64,000 nucleotides of DNA from Terrabacter terrigena. GTDB lineage: Bacteria; Actinomycetota; Actinomycetes; Actinomycetales; Dermatophilaceae. Shown here piece by piece: positions 24,868-33,626 of the stretch. Each line of letters opens with the position of its first letter. Position 1 is the stretch's first letter. Location of the stretch: positions 24,000 to 87,999 of the forward strand of contig NZ_JBHTKH010000017.1 of assembly GCF_042676085.1 (NCBI RefSeq), written 5' to 3'. Below the pieces are notes generated by a model. The model worked only from the letters and a program-made list of their open reading frames with translations, did not search any database and was not told the origin of the DNA. The position numbers and the translations under genes were made by a program.

Positions 24868-24884
24868 CCCGGGGGCGTATGCCG
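24868..24884 (+). repeat. Intergenic 17-mer with GTATGCCG, copy 1
   Basis: CCCGGGGGCGTATGCCG sits between a convergent pair, one base before the end of copA1. Identical copies lie at 33670-33686 (inverted) and 63448-63464. Confidence 0.7.
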
Positions 24885-24885
24885 G

Positions 24886-27372
24886 TCAGCGGTGCCAGCG
24901 CTTGAGGCGGAGCGAGTTCGTGACGACGAGTACCGACGACAGCGCCATCGCCGCGCCGGCGATCATCGGGTTGAGCAGGCCGAAGGCGGCGAGCGGGATC
25001 GCGGCCGTGTTGTAGCCGAACGCCCAGGAGAGGTTCTGCTTGATGACCCGCAGCGTCTCGCGGGAGAGGCCGATGGCGTCGCCCACGGCGTCGAGGTCGG
25101 GGCGCATGAGCACGATGTCGGCGGAGTCCATCGCGACGTCGGTGCCCGAGCCCATCGCGAGACCGAGGTCGGCCTGGGCGAGCGCGGCGGCGTCGTTGAC
25201 CCCGTCGCCGACCATCGCCACGACCTTGTGCTGCTGCTGCAGCTCGGTGACGACCCGATGCTTGTCGGCAGGCATGACGTCGTACCGCACGTTGGACGCC
25301 GGGATGCCGACCTGCTCGGCGACGCTGCGGGCGTTGGAGGCGCTGTCGCCGGTGAGCAGGTAGGGCGTCAGGCCCAGCGCGCGCAGCCGGTCGATCGCGG
25401 CCCTCGACGTGTCGCGCACGGTGTCCTCGACGGTGAGGGCGGCCTCGGCGACGCCGTCCCAGCCGACGAAGACGGTGGTGCCCGCCTGCCGCGCCGCGTG
25501 CTCGACGAGGGTCGGGTCGACGCTCTCGAAGAGCGCGGCTTTGCCGACCGTGACCTCGGTGTCCTTGATGCGGGCGCTGGCGCCCTCACCGGGGCTGGAC
25601 TGGAAGTCGCGGATGCGAGGCAGGTCGATGCGCGCCAGGGCCGCGCCGTCGACGATCGCCCGGGCGATGGGGTGCTCGCTGCCCTGCTCGACCGCGGCTG
25701 CGGCGGTGAGGGCGGCCTTCTTCGAGAGCCGGCCGCGCACCGCGATGCTGCGCAGCCGCAGCTCGCCCGTGGTGACGGTGCCGGTCTTGTCGAGCACGAC
25801 CGTGTCGACGCGGCGGGTGTCCTCGAGCACCTGTGGACCCTTGATGAGGGTGCCGAGCTGGGCGCCACGACCGGTGCCGACGAGCAGGGCGGTCGGCGTC
25901 GCGAGCCCGAGCGCGCAGGGGCACGCGATGATCAGCACGGTCACCGCGACGGCGAGCGAGCGGGCGAGGCCGTGGCCGGTCGCGAGCCAGGCGACGAAGG
26001 TGACGAGCGCGATGACGAGGACGGCCGGCACGAACACGGCCGACACCCGGTCGGCGAGCCGCTGGACCCGCGCCTTGCCCGTCTGCGCGGTCTCGACGAG
26101 CCGCTGGATGCCGGCGAGCATCGTGTCGGCGCCGACCCTGCGGGCCTCGACGACGATGCGGCCGGTCGTGTTGACGGAGCCGCCGGTGACCGCGTCGCCC
26201 GGGGCGACGTCGACCGGCGTGGACTCGCCCGTGACGAGGCTCGCGTCGACGGCGCTCGACCCGTCGAGCACGACCCCGTCGGTCGCGATCTTCTCGCCGG
26301 GGCGAACGATGAACTGGTCGCCGACGACGAGCTGCTCGATGGGCACCCGCGTCTCGCTCGTGGTGCGGGTCTGCGGGTCGATGCGCAGCACCGCGACGTC
26401 CTTGGCGCCGAGGTCGAGCAGCGAGCGCAGGGCGTCCTTGCCGGAGTCCTTGGCGCGCGCCTCGAGGAAGCGCCCGGCGAGCAGGAACGTCGTCACGACG
26501 GCTGCGACCTCGAAGTAGAGCTCCCTCTCGCCGCCGGCGGTGAGCAGCTCGACGACGGAGTAGCCGTAGGCCGCCACGACACCGAGCGAGACCAGCGTGT
26601 CCATGGTGGAGGCGAGGTGGCGGGCGTTGACGGCGGCGGCCCGGTGGAACGGCCAGGCACACCAGAGCACGACCGGGGTCGCGAGCAGCAGCTGCAGCCA
26701 CGGGCTCGCCCCGAGCGACGGCAGGAACATGGCGAGCACGAGCACCGGCACGGTGAGGGCGACGGCGGCGACCAGGCGCGGTCGGATGACGTCCTGCGCC
26801 GGGGTGTGCTCGAGGTGGTCGGCAGCCCCGTGGTCGCCGGCGACGTGGCCGCCGCGGTCGGCATGGTCGGCATGGTCGGCATGGTCGGCGTCGGCTCGCG
26901 CCGGTTCGCCGGGTGCTCCGTGCCCGTTCGGCGAGCTGGCCCTGGGTGTCTCGGTGGGGCGGGCTGTCTCGGCGGGCCGCGCCTTGTGGCGCGCGAGCTC
27001 CTGGGCGCGCAGCTTCTCCAGGAGGACACCCGCCGCGGGGCGAGGGGCGTGGGTCGGGACGGCATGCGGGCTCGGGGAGGTCGCCCCGGCGACGGTGGGT
27101 GCGGGAGCGGCGGGCGGGCCACCGATGACGCTGGCGCCGTAACCCGTCTTCTTCACCTCGGCGATGATCTGGTCGACCGTGACCGGGGCAGAGAAGGAGA
27201 CGCTGGCCTTCTCGGTGGCGAGGTTGACGGTTGCGGACTCGACGCCGGCCACCTTGGACAGCTTGCGCTCGATGCGCGCGGAGCAGGAGGCGCAGGTCAT
27301 GCCGGTGATGGCGAGCCGGACCTCCTCAGGGGTCTGCTCGTCGGGCGTCACCGGTGTCCGCCCCTCGCTCAT
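24886..27372 (-). CDS. copA: Copper-translocating P1B-type ATPase (first copy)
   Basis: 828 residues. One N-terminal heavy-metal domain with CASC (Cys27/Cys30) is followed by an unusually long linker (about residues 85-215) rich in Ala/Pro and then His/Asp (repeated ADHADHADHAD). The core has the CPC metal site (ACPCALG), DKTGT phosphorylation site, SEHP motif and GDGVND, with the Cu(I)-type last helices (YNTAAIPLAA, MALSSVLVVTNSLRL). It pumps Cu(I) out of the cytoplasm. It overlaps the chaperone gene by ATGA and lies behind the CsoR gene in the same direction. Confidence 0.95.
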   Translation of the reverse strand: MSEGRTPVTPDEQTPEEVRLAITGMTCASCSARIERKLSKVAGVESATVNLATEKASVSFSAPVTVDQIIAEVKKTGYGASVIGGPPAAPAPTVAGATSPSPHAVPTHAPRPAAGVLLEKLRAQELARHKARPAETARPTETPRASSPNGHGAPGEPARADADHADHADHADRGGHVAGDHGAADHLEHTPAQDVIRPRLVAAVALTVPVLVLAMFLPSLGASPWLQLLLATPVVLWCAWPFHRAAAVNARHLASTMDTLVSLGVVAAYGYSVVELLTAGGERELYFEVAAVVTTFLLAGRFLEARAKDSGKDALRSLLDLGAKDVAVLRIDPQTRTTSETRVPIEQLVVGDQFIVRPGEKIATDGVVLDGSSAVDASLVTGESTPVDVAPGDAVTGGSVNTTGRIVVEARRVGADTMLAGIQRLVETAQTGKARVQRLADRVSAVFVPAVLVIALVTFVAWLATGHGLARSLAVAVTVLIIACPCALGLATPTALLVGTGRGAQLGTLIKGPQVLEDTRRVDTVVLDKTGTVTTGELRLRSIAVRGRLSKKAALTAAAAVEQGSEHPIARAIVDGAALARIDLPRIRDFQSSPGEGASARIKDTEVTVGKAALFESVDPTLVEHAARQAGTTVFVGWDGVAEAALTVEDTVRDTSRAAIDRLRALGLTPYLLTGDSASNARSVAEQVGIPASNVRYDVMPADKHRVVTELQQQHKVVAMVGDGVNDAAALAQADLGLAMGSGTDVAMDSADIVLMRPDLDAVGDAIGLSRETLRVIKQNLSWAFGYNTAAIPLAAFGLLNPMIAGAAMALSSVLVVTNSLRLKRWHR

Positions 27373-27584
27373 CGGACGCTGTAACCCGCCTCGGCGACGG
27401 CGTCGGCGACGACGGCCGGGTCGAGGGGAGCCTCGCTCGTGATGGTGACGGGGGAGTCCTCACCGGGGTGCAGGTCGACGGCGACGGCCATCACCCCCGG
27501 CAGCGCCGACAGCTCCTGGCTGACTGCGGCGGTGCAGTGGCCGCACGTCATCCCGGCGACGGTGATCTCGGTCTGGGTGCTCAT
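27369..27584 (-). CDS. copZ: CopZ-type copper chaperone
   Basis: A 71-residue single HMA domain with the GMTCGHC metal-binding loop and full beta-alpha-beta-beta-alpha-beta length. It shuttles Cu(I) to the ATPase, with which it overlaps by four bases. Confidence 0.92.
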   Translation of the reverse strand: MSTQTEITVAGMTCGHCTAAVSQELSALPGVMAVAVDLHPGEDSPVTITSEAPLDPAVVADAVAEAGYSVR

Positions 27585-27636
27585 CGGGGTGCCTCCTGGG
27601 GCGGGTCGGGTGCGGGGCCGTCGGTGGTGGAGTACG

Positions 27637-27918
27637 TCAGCTGCGGACGAGGCGGGCGATGGCGTCGGCCGCCTCGCGCACCTTCTCCTGGGCTGCCTCG
27701 TCCGACTCGCGCGCCGCGTCGACGACGCAGTGCGACACGTGGTCCTCGAGCAGGCCGAGGCTCACGGCCTGCAGTGCCTTGGTGATGGCGCTGACCTGGG
27801 TCAGGATGTCGATGCAGTAGGTGTCGGTGTCGACCATCTTCTGCACGCCTCGCACCTGGCCCTCGATGCGGCGCAGCCGCTTCAGGTAGTCGTCCTTGCT
27901 GCCGGTGTATCCGGGCAC
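27637..27918 (-). CDS. csoR: Copper-sensing repressor
   Basis: 93 residues, all-helical. The Cu(I)-binding triad is present at Cys35, His60 and Cys64 (TDTYC and EDHVSHC), matching the Cys-His-Cys pattern of CsoR. It is probably the repressor for both copper units: a matching operator box lies just upstream and two more precede the divergent plus-strand operon. GTG start with AGGAGG upstream. Confidence 0.93.
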   Translation of the reverse strand: MPGYTGSKDDYLKRLRRIEGQVRGVQKMVDTDTYCIDILTQVSAITKALQAVSLGLLEDHVSHCVVDAARESDEAAQEKVREAADAIARLVRS

Positions 27919-27947
27919 GTCGCCACCTCCTCTCGATCGACAACAGC

Positions 27948-27964
27948 ATACCCAGCAGGGGTAT
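27948..27964. promoter_or_regulatory. CsoR box 1
   Basis: ATACCC-AGCAG-GGGTAT, an inverted repeat with 6-bp arms and a 5-bp spacer, 30 bp upstream of csoR. Its form is shared by boxes 2 and 3 and fits the GC-rich, TACCC/GGGTA operators of CsoR. Confidence 0.75.
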
Positions 27965-27982
27965 TCCGAAGACTGCTCCGTG

Positions 27983-28393
27983 TCACGACTGGTCCTCGAC
28001 GAAGGAGGCGGCGAGCCGCTTGGGCGCCTTCGCGAGCCAGGCGTCGGTGAGCACCTCGCGCAGCTCGGCGACGGTGACCTTCGGCAGGTCGCGCTCGAGC
28101 AGGAGCACGGCGTTGTAGCCGTTCCAGTGCGGCGTCGTGAACCACGGGCTCGACTCGTCGCCGACCATCGCCTCCTTGTCCTCAGCGGTGCACGAGAAGG
28201 CGAGCACGTCGTCGTAGAGCTCGCCCGTGCCGGGGTCGAAGGCGTCCTTGCGAGGGCCGCGCGCGAACGCGAACGTCCTGCCCCTGACCTGGTATGCCGG
28301 CCGGCCGCCTTCCGTGGGGTCGCGGGTCACCTCCGGCAGGGAGAGGGCGATCTCGTCGAGGTCGGGCAACCGGGCCCTGCGTGATCGCGCCAT
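27983..28393 (-). CDS. MmcQ/YjbR family protein
   Basis: 136 residues. LPDLDEIALSLPEVTRDPTEGGRPAYQVRGRTFAFAR, SPWFTTPHWNGYNAVLLLERDLPKVTVAELREVLTDAWLAKAPKRLAASF is the pattern of the MmcQ/YjbR DNA-binding-like fold. It lies between the csoR and plus-strand copper promoters, its stop 19 bp from box 1, but has no evident copper residues. It may be unrelated to the copper genes. Confidence 0.85.
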   Translation of the reverse strand: MARSRRARLPDLDEIALSLPEVTRDPTEGGRPAYQVRGRTFAFARGPRKDAFDPGTGELYDDVLAFSCTAEDKEAMVGDESSPWFTTPHWNGYNAVLLLERDLPKVTVAELREVLTDAWLAKAPKRLAASFVEDQS

Positions 28394-28464
28394 GCCTCAG
28401 AACCGTAGCCGGGAGCGTGCGAACGCGACAGGATCGACGCGGTCTGAGCTCCCTGGAAAAGCCT

Positions 28465-28495
28465 CTGCGGCATACCCCTGGCGGGTATTCCGCAG
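28465..28495. promoter_or_regulatory. CsoR box 2
   Basis: ATACCC-CTGGC-GGGTAT (28472-28488) is extended by flanking arms CTGCGG and CCGCAG with one mismatch, giving a 13-bp stem. The left half contains the octamer CGGCATAC. Confidence 0.7.
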
Positions 28496-28515
28496 GGTGA
28501 GTTATGGTGCTCGTA

Positions 28516-28536
28516 AGATACCCCCAGTGGGTATCT
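28516..28536. promoter_or_regulatory. CsoR box 3 over the promoter of the plus-strand copper operon
   Basis: AGATACCC-CCAGT-GGGTATCT, perfect 8-bp arms. A -10-like TAAGAT (28514-28519) overlaps its left edge, so a bound repressor would block the promoter. The box is 31 bp before the mini-chaperone start. Confidence 0.78.
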
Positions 28537-28567
28537 GTCCCAGCCCCCACCATCGGAGGACAGCACC

Positions 28568-28684
28568 ATGATCCAGACCACCACCTGCACCGTCGTCGGG
28601 ATGTCCTGTGGCCACTGCGTTTCCGAGACGGCCGTGCGCTCCGCCGTCGAAGAGGCCGGCTACGCCCTCGCGAGTGCGTCATGA
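28568..28684 (+). CDS. 38-residue mini copper chaperone (internally deleted HMA domain)
   Basis: The frame encodes 38 residues: a first strand and metal loop VVGMSCGHCVSET, then directly AVRSAVEEAGYALASAS, which is the last helix and strand of a CopZ domain. About 30 residues of the usual HMA core (helix 1 end, strands 2 and 3) are missing without loss of frame. A good ribosome binding site (GGAGGA) precedes the ATG, and the stop overlaps the next start (ATGA). It could be a degenerate relic kept for translational coupling, or a tiny functional Cu-binding peptide. Confidence 0.75.
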   Translation: MIQTTTCTVVGMSCGHCVSETAVRSAVEEAGYALASAS

Positions 28685-29700
28685 GTGCCGCGGGGCGTTT
28701 CGCCCGCCTCGGGACGCCGTCGCGGGTCGCCGGATTCGTCCTGGGCCTGGGGGCGCTCTTCGGTGGTGCCCTCGCCATCGGCGCGGCTGTCGGGCCGAGC
28801 GCTGCGAAGGTCGCCGATGCCGGGTCCAGCACCGGGCACGGCACCGGCCACGGCACCGGCGGGTCCGGCTCGGCGACCTCGTCGCCCTCGGCCTCGATGT
28901 CCGGAGGGGCCTCGATGCCCGGAGGCCTGCGCGTCGCCCAGGACGGCTACGCCCTGCGCCTCGGTGCCACGCGGGCGACGGCCGGCACGGCCGTCCCGAT
29001 GTGGTTCACCGTCACGGGTCCGGGCGGGGCGCCGGTCACGGCCTTCGACATGCAGCACGAGAAGCGCCTGCACCTCATCGCGGTGCGCCGCGACCAGAGC
29101 GGGTTCCAGCACGTGCACCCCACCCTCGCCGCGGACGGCACGTGGTCGACCACCCTCGACCTCACCCCGGGCACCTGGCGCCTCTTCGCCGACTTCAAGG
29201 CCTCGGGCGGCACCCCGCTCACCCTCGGCAGCGACCTCTCCGTGGCGGGTGCCTTCGAGCCGGTCCCGGCCGCCGCACCCTCGCGCACCGCCGTCGTCGA
29301 CGGCTACACCGTCACCCTCACCGGCGACCTCGTGGCCGGCCGGGACGCCCGGCTCGGGCTCACGGTCACGAAAGACGGCAGGCCGGTCACCGACCTCGAC
29401 CCCTACCTCGGCGCCTACGGCCACCTCGTCGCCCTCCGAGACGGCGACCTCGCCTACCTCCACGTCCACCCGGACGGCGAGCCCGGTGACGGACGCACCA
29501 CGGCCGGGCCCGAGGTCGTCTTCCACACGCCGGTGCCGACCGCCGGTGGCTATCGCCTCCACCTCGACTTCCAGCACCAGGGCGTGGTGCGCACCGCCTC
29601 GTTCGTCGTCGCAGCCTCCGAGGCTCCCGACGCTGCTCCAGCGAGCACCCCCGCGCCCGAGCCCACGCAGACAGGAGACTCCGATGGCCACGGCCACTGA
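28681..29700 (+). CDS. Membrane-anchored, His-rich metal-binding protein
   Basis: 339 residues. One N-terminal membrane segment (RVAGFVLGLGALFGGALAIGAAVG), then a His/Gly/Ser linker (TGHGTGHGTGG), then two immunoglobulin-like repeats of similar sequence: one with LHLIAVRRDQSGFQHVHPT and one with GHLVALRDGDLAYLHVHPDG and GGYRLHLDFQHQG. It ends in DGHGH. The paired HxH motifs suggest Cu binding outside the membrane. It lies between two copper-efflux genes and overlaps both, so it likely accepts or buffers exported Cu. Confidence 0.8.
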   Translation: MSAAGRFARLGTPSRVAGFVLGLGALFGGALAIGAAVGPSAAKVADAGSSTGHGTGHGTGGSGSATSSPSASMSGGASMPGGLRVAQDGYALRLGATRATAGTAVPMWFTVTGPGGAPVTAFDMQHEKRLHLIAVRRDQSGFQHVHPTLAADGTWSTTLDLTPGTWRLFADFKASGGTPLTLGSDLSVAGAFEPVPAAAPSRTAVVDGYTVTLTGDLVAGRDARLGLTVTKDGRPVTDLDPYLGAYGHLVALRDGDLAYLHVHPDGEPGDGRTTAGPEVVFHTPVPTAGGYRLHLDFQHQGVVRTASFVVAASEAPDAAPASTPAPEPTQTGDSDGHGH

Positions 29701-32089
29701 CCCCCGCCCGACCGTTGGCAGCCTGCAGCTCACCGGCGCGACCGGTCTGCCCGGCACGACGACCGAGCTCGACATCACGGGCATGACATGCGCGTCGTGC
29801 GCCAACCGGATCGAGCGCAGGCTCAACAAGCTCGACGGTGTCGCCGCGACGGTGAACTACGCGACCGAGAAGGCCCGCGTCACGGCCGCCGACGCCGTGT
29901 CGGTGGCCGACCTCGTGCGCACCGTTCAGGAGGCCGGCTACGGCGCGACCGTCCGGGCCCCGGCGGCGAGCGCGCCCGACGCGCCCGGCACGGACGGCGC
30001 GGCTGGTGCGACGGGCAACGCGGGCGCCGACGGTCACGACCCGGCATACGACCGCGTGCGCCGGCTGCGCGAGCGGCTCGTCGTGTCAACGGTCCTCACG
30101 GTCCCGGTCATCGCGATGTCGATGGTGCCGGCACTCCAGTTCACGTACTGGCAGTGGGCCTCGCTGACGCTCGCCGCTCCTGTGGTCGTGTGGGGTGCGG
30201 GGCCATTCCATCGGGCCGCCTGGACCAACCTGCGCCACGGCACGACGACGATGGACACCCTCGTCTCGATGGGCACCCTCGCGGCGTTCGGCTGGTCGCT
30301 CCGGGCTCTCTTCCTGGGAGACGCCGGTGTGCCGGGCATGGTGCACCCGTTCGAGCTCACTGTCGCGCGCACCGACGGCTCCGGCAACCTCTACCTCGAG
30401 GTGGCGTCGGGCGTGACGACGTTCCTGCTCGCCGGGCGCTACGTCGAGGCCCGCTCGAAGCGACAGGCCGGTGCGGCCCTGCGAGCGCTGCTCGAGATGG
30501 GCGCGAAGGACGTCGCCGTGCTTCGGACCGGCTCCGACGGGCGTGACGTCGAGGGGCGTGTTCCGGTGGGGTCCCTCACCGTCGGCACGCGGTTCGTCGT
30601 GAGGCCGGGAGAGAAGATCGCGACCGACGGGCTCGTCGAGCAGGGCACGTCGGCGGTCGACGCGTCGATGCTCACGGGCGAGTCGGTGCCCGTCGCCGTT
30701 GTCCCCGGCGACGCTGTCGTGGGCGCGACGGTCAACGCGGGCGGACGCCTCGTCGTGCGGGCCACCCGGGTGGGCGCCGACACGCAGCTCGCGCAGATGG
30801 CACGCCTCGTCGAGGACGCGCAGAACGGCAAGGCACAGGTGCAGCGCCTCGCTGACCGGGTGTCGGGCATCTTCGTGCCGGTCGTCATCGCGATCGCAGT
30901 GGCGACGCTCGGCTACTGGCTGGGCACGGGTGACGGCACCGCAGCCGCCTTCACCGCCGCCGTCGCGGTGCTCATCATCGCCTGCCCGTGCGCGCTGGGC
31001 CTCGCGACCCCCAAGGCTCTCATGGTCGGCACCGGCCGCGGCGCCCAGCTCGGCATCCTCATCAAGGGGCCCGAGCTGCTCGAGTCGACGCGCCGCGTCG
31101 ACACGGTCGTGCTCGACAAGACCGGCACGGTGACGACCGGCCAGATGCGCCTGCGCGATGTCGTGCCGGCTGAGGGTGAGTCCGCCGACGACGTCCTGCT
31201 CCTGGCCGCCGCCGTCGAGGACGCGTCGGAGCACCCGGTCGCGCGAGCGGTCGCGACCGGGGCGCGGGAACGCCTCGTGGCGACGCCGGGGGCCGAGCAC
31301 CCCCTACCGGCTATGGCCGACTTCGCGAACAGCGAGGGCCTCGGTGTCCGGGGCGTCGTCACCGCGGAGGGTGTGCCGCACGACGTCGTCGTGGGGCGTG
31401 CGTCGTTCGTGGAAGGCAGCGGCACCGCAGTGCCCGACGAGCTGGCCACGGCGATGCGACGGGCCGAGGAGTCCGGCGGCACGGCGGTCGTCGTCGCGTG
31501 GGACGGCGCCGCCCGCGGCGTGCTCGTCGTCGCCGACGCGGTCAAGCCGACCTCGGCCGAGGCGATCACCAGGCTGCGCGGGCTCGGGCTGCACCCGGTG
31601 CTGCTCACCGGCGACAACGCGGCGACCGCGCGCGCCGTCGGGGCCGAGGTCGGCGTCGCCCCGGACGACGTGATCGCCGAGGTGCTGCCCGCCGACAAGG
31701 TCGACGTCGTGAAGCGGCTGCAGGCCGAGGGGCGTGTCGTCGCCATGGTCGGCGACGGCGTCAACGACGCGGCCGCGCTCGCCCAGGCCGACCTCGGCCT
31801 CGCCATGGGCACGGGCACGGACGTGGCCATCGAGGCGAGTGACCTGACGCTCGTGCGGGGCGACCTGCGCGTGGCTGCCGACGCGATCCGACTCTCGCGG
31901 CGCACCCTCGCGACCATCAAGGGCAACCTGTTCTGGGCGTTCGCCTACAACGTGGCCGCCCTGCCGCTCGCGGCCGCGGGACTGCTCAACCCGATGCTCG
32001 CCGGTGCCGCCATGGCCTTCTCGTCGGTCTTCGTCGTGACGAACAGCCTGCGGCTGCGCAGCTTCCGCCCTTCGACCGCGAGCGCCTGA
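29684..32089 (+). CDS. copA: Copper-translocating P1B-type ATPase (second copy)
   Basis: 801 residues. Single HMA domain with CASC (Cys36/Cys39), CPC (ACPCALG), DKTGT, SEHP and GDGVND motifs and the Cu(I)-specific C-terminal helices. Unlike copA1 it lacks the His-rich linker and carries a longer loop after the third membrane segment. The ATG at 29684 follows AGGAGA and overlaps the upstream gene by 17 nt. The two copies are clearly diverged paralogues, not a recent duplication, and may differ in affinity or rate. Confidence 0.94.
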   Translation: MATATDPRPTVGSLQLTGATGLPGTTTELDITGMTCASCANRIERRLNKLDGVAATVNYATEKARVTAADAVSVADLVRTVQEAGYGATVRAPAASAPDAPGTDGAAGATGNAGADGHDPAYDRVRRLRERLVVSTVLTVPVIAMSMVPALQFTYWQWASLTLAAPVVVWGAGPFHRAAWTNLRHGTTTMDTLVSMGTLAAFGWSLRALFLGDAGVPGMVHPFELTVARTDGSGNLYLEVASGVTTFLLAGRYVEARSKRQAGAALRALLEMGAKDVAVLRTGSDGRDVEGRVPVGSLTVGTRFVVRPGEKIATDGLVEQGTSAVDASMLTGESVPVAVVPGDAVVGATVNAGGRLVVRATRVGADTQLAQMARLVEDAQNGKAQVQRLADRVSGIFVPVVIAIAVATLGYWLGTGDGTAAAFTAAVAVLIIACPCALGLATPKALMVGTGRGAQLGILIKGPELLESTRRVDTVVLDKTGTVTTGQMRLRDVVPAEGESADDVLLLAAAVEDASEHPVARAVATGARERLVATPGAEHPLPAMADFANSEGLGVRGVVTAEGVPHDVVVGRASFVEGSGTAVPDELATAMRRAEESGGTAVVVAWDGAARGVLVVADAVKPTSAEAITRLRGLGLHPVLLTGDNAATARAVGAEVGVAPDDVIAEVLPADKVDVVKRLQAEGRVVAMVGDGVNDAAALAQADLGLAMGTGTDVAIEASDLTLVRGDLRVAADAIRLSRRTLATIKGNLFWAFAYNVAALPLAAAGLLNPMLAGAAMAFSSVFVVTNSLRLRSFRPSTASA

Positions 32090-32111
32090 CCGCGGCACGG
32101 GACCCCGCGGA

Positions 32112-32176
32112 CACACGAACCCCCCCTCGCGGGCGGCTGCCCTGCACGGGCAGCCCGCTCGGGGCGGGCTCGTGTG
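32112..32176. terminator. Bidirectional terminator between copA2 and purB
   Basis: An inner stem GGCTGCCC (32135-32142) / GGGCAGCC (32148-32155) is enclosed by an outer stem CACACGA (32112-32118) / TCGTGTG (32170-32176). It occupies the whole space between two convergent genes. Confidence 0.7.
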
Positions 32177-32179
32177 CCG

Positions 32180-33592
32180 TCAGGCCAGGAAGTCGTCGAC
32201 GAGCCGGCTCGCCAGCGCGGTGTAGGTCTGCGGCGTCAGCTCGACGAAGCGCGCCTCGACGTCGTCCGGCAGCCCGAGCCCGCGCACGAACTCACGCACC
32301 TCCTCGCCACCGACGCGGCGCCCACGGGTCAGCTCCTTGAGCCGCTCGTAGGGCTCCTCCATGCCCGGGACACCTTGCGCACCAAGGGCCCTCATCGCCG
32401 ACTGGATGGGCTCGCCGAGCACCTCCCAGTTGGCCTCGAGGTCGGCGGCCATGCGCTCGGGCACGGCATCAAGGCCCGCGAGACCCCGCGACACGTTGTC
32501 GAGGGCGAGCAGCGAGTGCCCGAAGGCGGTGCCGATGTTGCGTTGCATGCTCGAGTCGGTGAGGTCGCGCTGCAGGCGGCTCTGCACGAGCGTGCCGCCC
32601 AGCACGTCGAGAAGCGCGTTGGAGACCTCGAGGTTGGCCTCGGCGTTCTCGAAACGGATCGGGTTGACCTTGTGAGGCATCGTCGAGCTGCCCACGGTGC
32701 CCTGGCCCCGCACCTGTGCGAAGTAGCCCATCGAGATGTAGGTCCACACGTCGGTGCAGAGGTTGTGCAGGATGCGGTTGAAGCGCGCGACGTCGGCGTA
32801 GAGCTCGGCCTGCCAGTCGTGGCTCTCGATCTGCGTGGTCAGCGGGTTCCACGTGAGGCCGAGGCCCTCGACGAAGGCACGCGACACGGCCGGCCAGTCG
32901 ACGTCGGGCAGCGCGAGCGCGTGCGCGCCGAAGGTTCCGGTCGCGCCGTTGAACTTGCCGAGGTACTCCTGCTTGCCGATGCGACGCAGCTGGCGGCCGA
33001 GGCGGTGCGCGAGGACGGCGAGCTCCTTGCCCATCGTCGTCGGCGTCGCCGGCTGGCCGTGGGTGTGCGCGAGGAGCGGCACGTCCTTGAGCTCTCGCGC
33101 CATCGCGGACACCTGGTCGACGAGGTCCTGCGCCCTGGGCAGCCAGACCTCCTCGACCGCACCCTTGACCATGAGCGCGTAGGAGAGGTTGTTGATGTCC
33201 TCGCTCGTGCAGCCGAAGTGGATCAGCTCGGCGAGGCCCTTGTCGGCGTCGGCCGGCGCGATCTCGGCGAGGCGCTTCTTGAGGAAGTACTCGACGGCCT
33301 TGACGTCGTGCACCGTGACCCGTTCGATGTCGCCGAGCTCGGCCACCTCGTCGGGCCCGAAGCCGTCCACGACGGCCCGCAGCGCCACGACCTCGTCGCC
33401 GCTGAGCTTGCGCACCCCCGGCACGACCCCGTTGCTCGTCTGGTGCACGAGCCACTCCACCTCGACGTGCACGCGCTCGCGGTTGAGCGCGGCCTCCGAC
33501 AGGTGGTCGACGAGGGGGACGACGGCACCGCGGTAGCGGCCGTCGAGCGCCCCGAGCGCGATGGGCGGGGTTGCGTCAGCGAGCGAAGCCAT
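32180..33592 (-). CDS. purB: Adenylosuccinate lyase
   Basis: 470 residues. The fumarase/aspartase superfamily signature GSSTMPHKVNP is intact, and HFGCTSEDINN plus LLAHTHGQPATPTTMGKE carry the catalytic and substrate-binding histidines. It makes AMP from adenylosuccinate and also acts in the IMP branch. The ATG at 33592 has GGGAGG at a normal distance; the one at 33601 would have it almost touching, so the shorter form is chosen. Length agrees with the classical long-form PurB. Confidence 0.95.
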   Translation of the reverse strand: MASLADATPPIALGALDGRYRGAVVPLVDHLSEAALNRERVHVEVEWLVHQTSNGVVPGVRKLSGDEVVALRAVVDGFGPDEVAELGDIERVTVHDVKAVEYFLKKRLAEIAPADADKGLAELIHFGCTSEDINNLSYALMVKGAVEEVWLPRAQDLVDQVSAMARELKDVPLLAHTHGQPATPTTMGKELAVLAHRLGRQLRRIGKQEYLGKFNGATGTFGAHALALPDVDWPAVSRAFVEGLGLTWNPLTTQIESHDWQAELYADVARFNRILHNLCTDVWTYISMGYFAQVRGQGTVGSSTMPHKVNPIRFENAEANLEVSNALLDVLGGTLVQSRLQRDLTDSSMQRNIGTAFGHSLLALDNVSRGLAGLDAVPERMAADLEANWEVLGEPIQSAMRALGAQGVPGMEEPYERLKELTRGRRVGGEEVREFVRGLGLPDDVEARFVELTPQTYTALASRLVDDFLA

Positions 33593-33626
33593 GGCCCCCA
33601 TCCTCCCAGAGCGCGAGGAGTGGTCC

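Noticed and set aside
24661..27384. Plus-strand frame of 907 codons over copA1
   Set aside because: It mirrors the copA1 codons, is low in complexity and has no recognisable domain.
28465..28495. Terminator after the MmcQ-like gene
   Set aside because: It is upstream, not downstream, of that gene and shares the ATACCC-N5-GGGTAT core with two other boxes, so an operator is the better reading.
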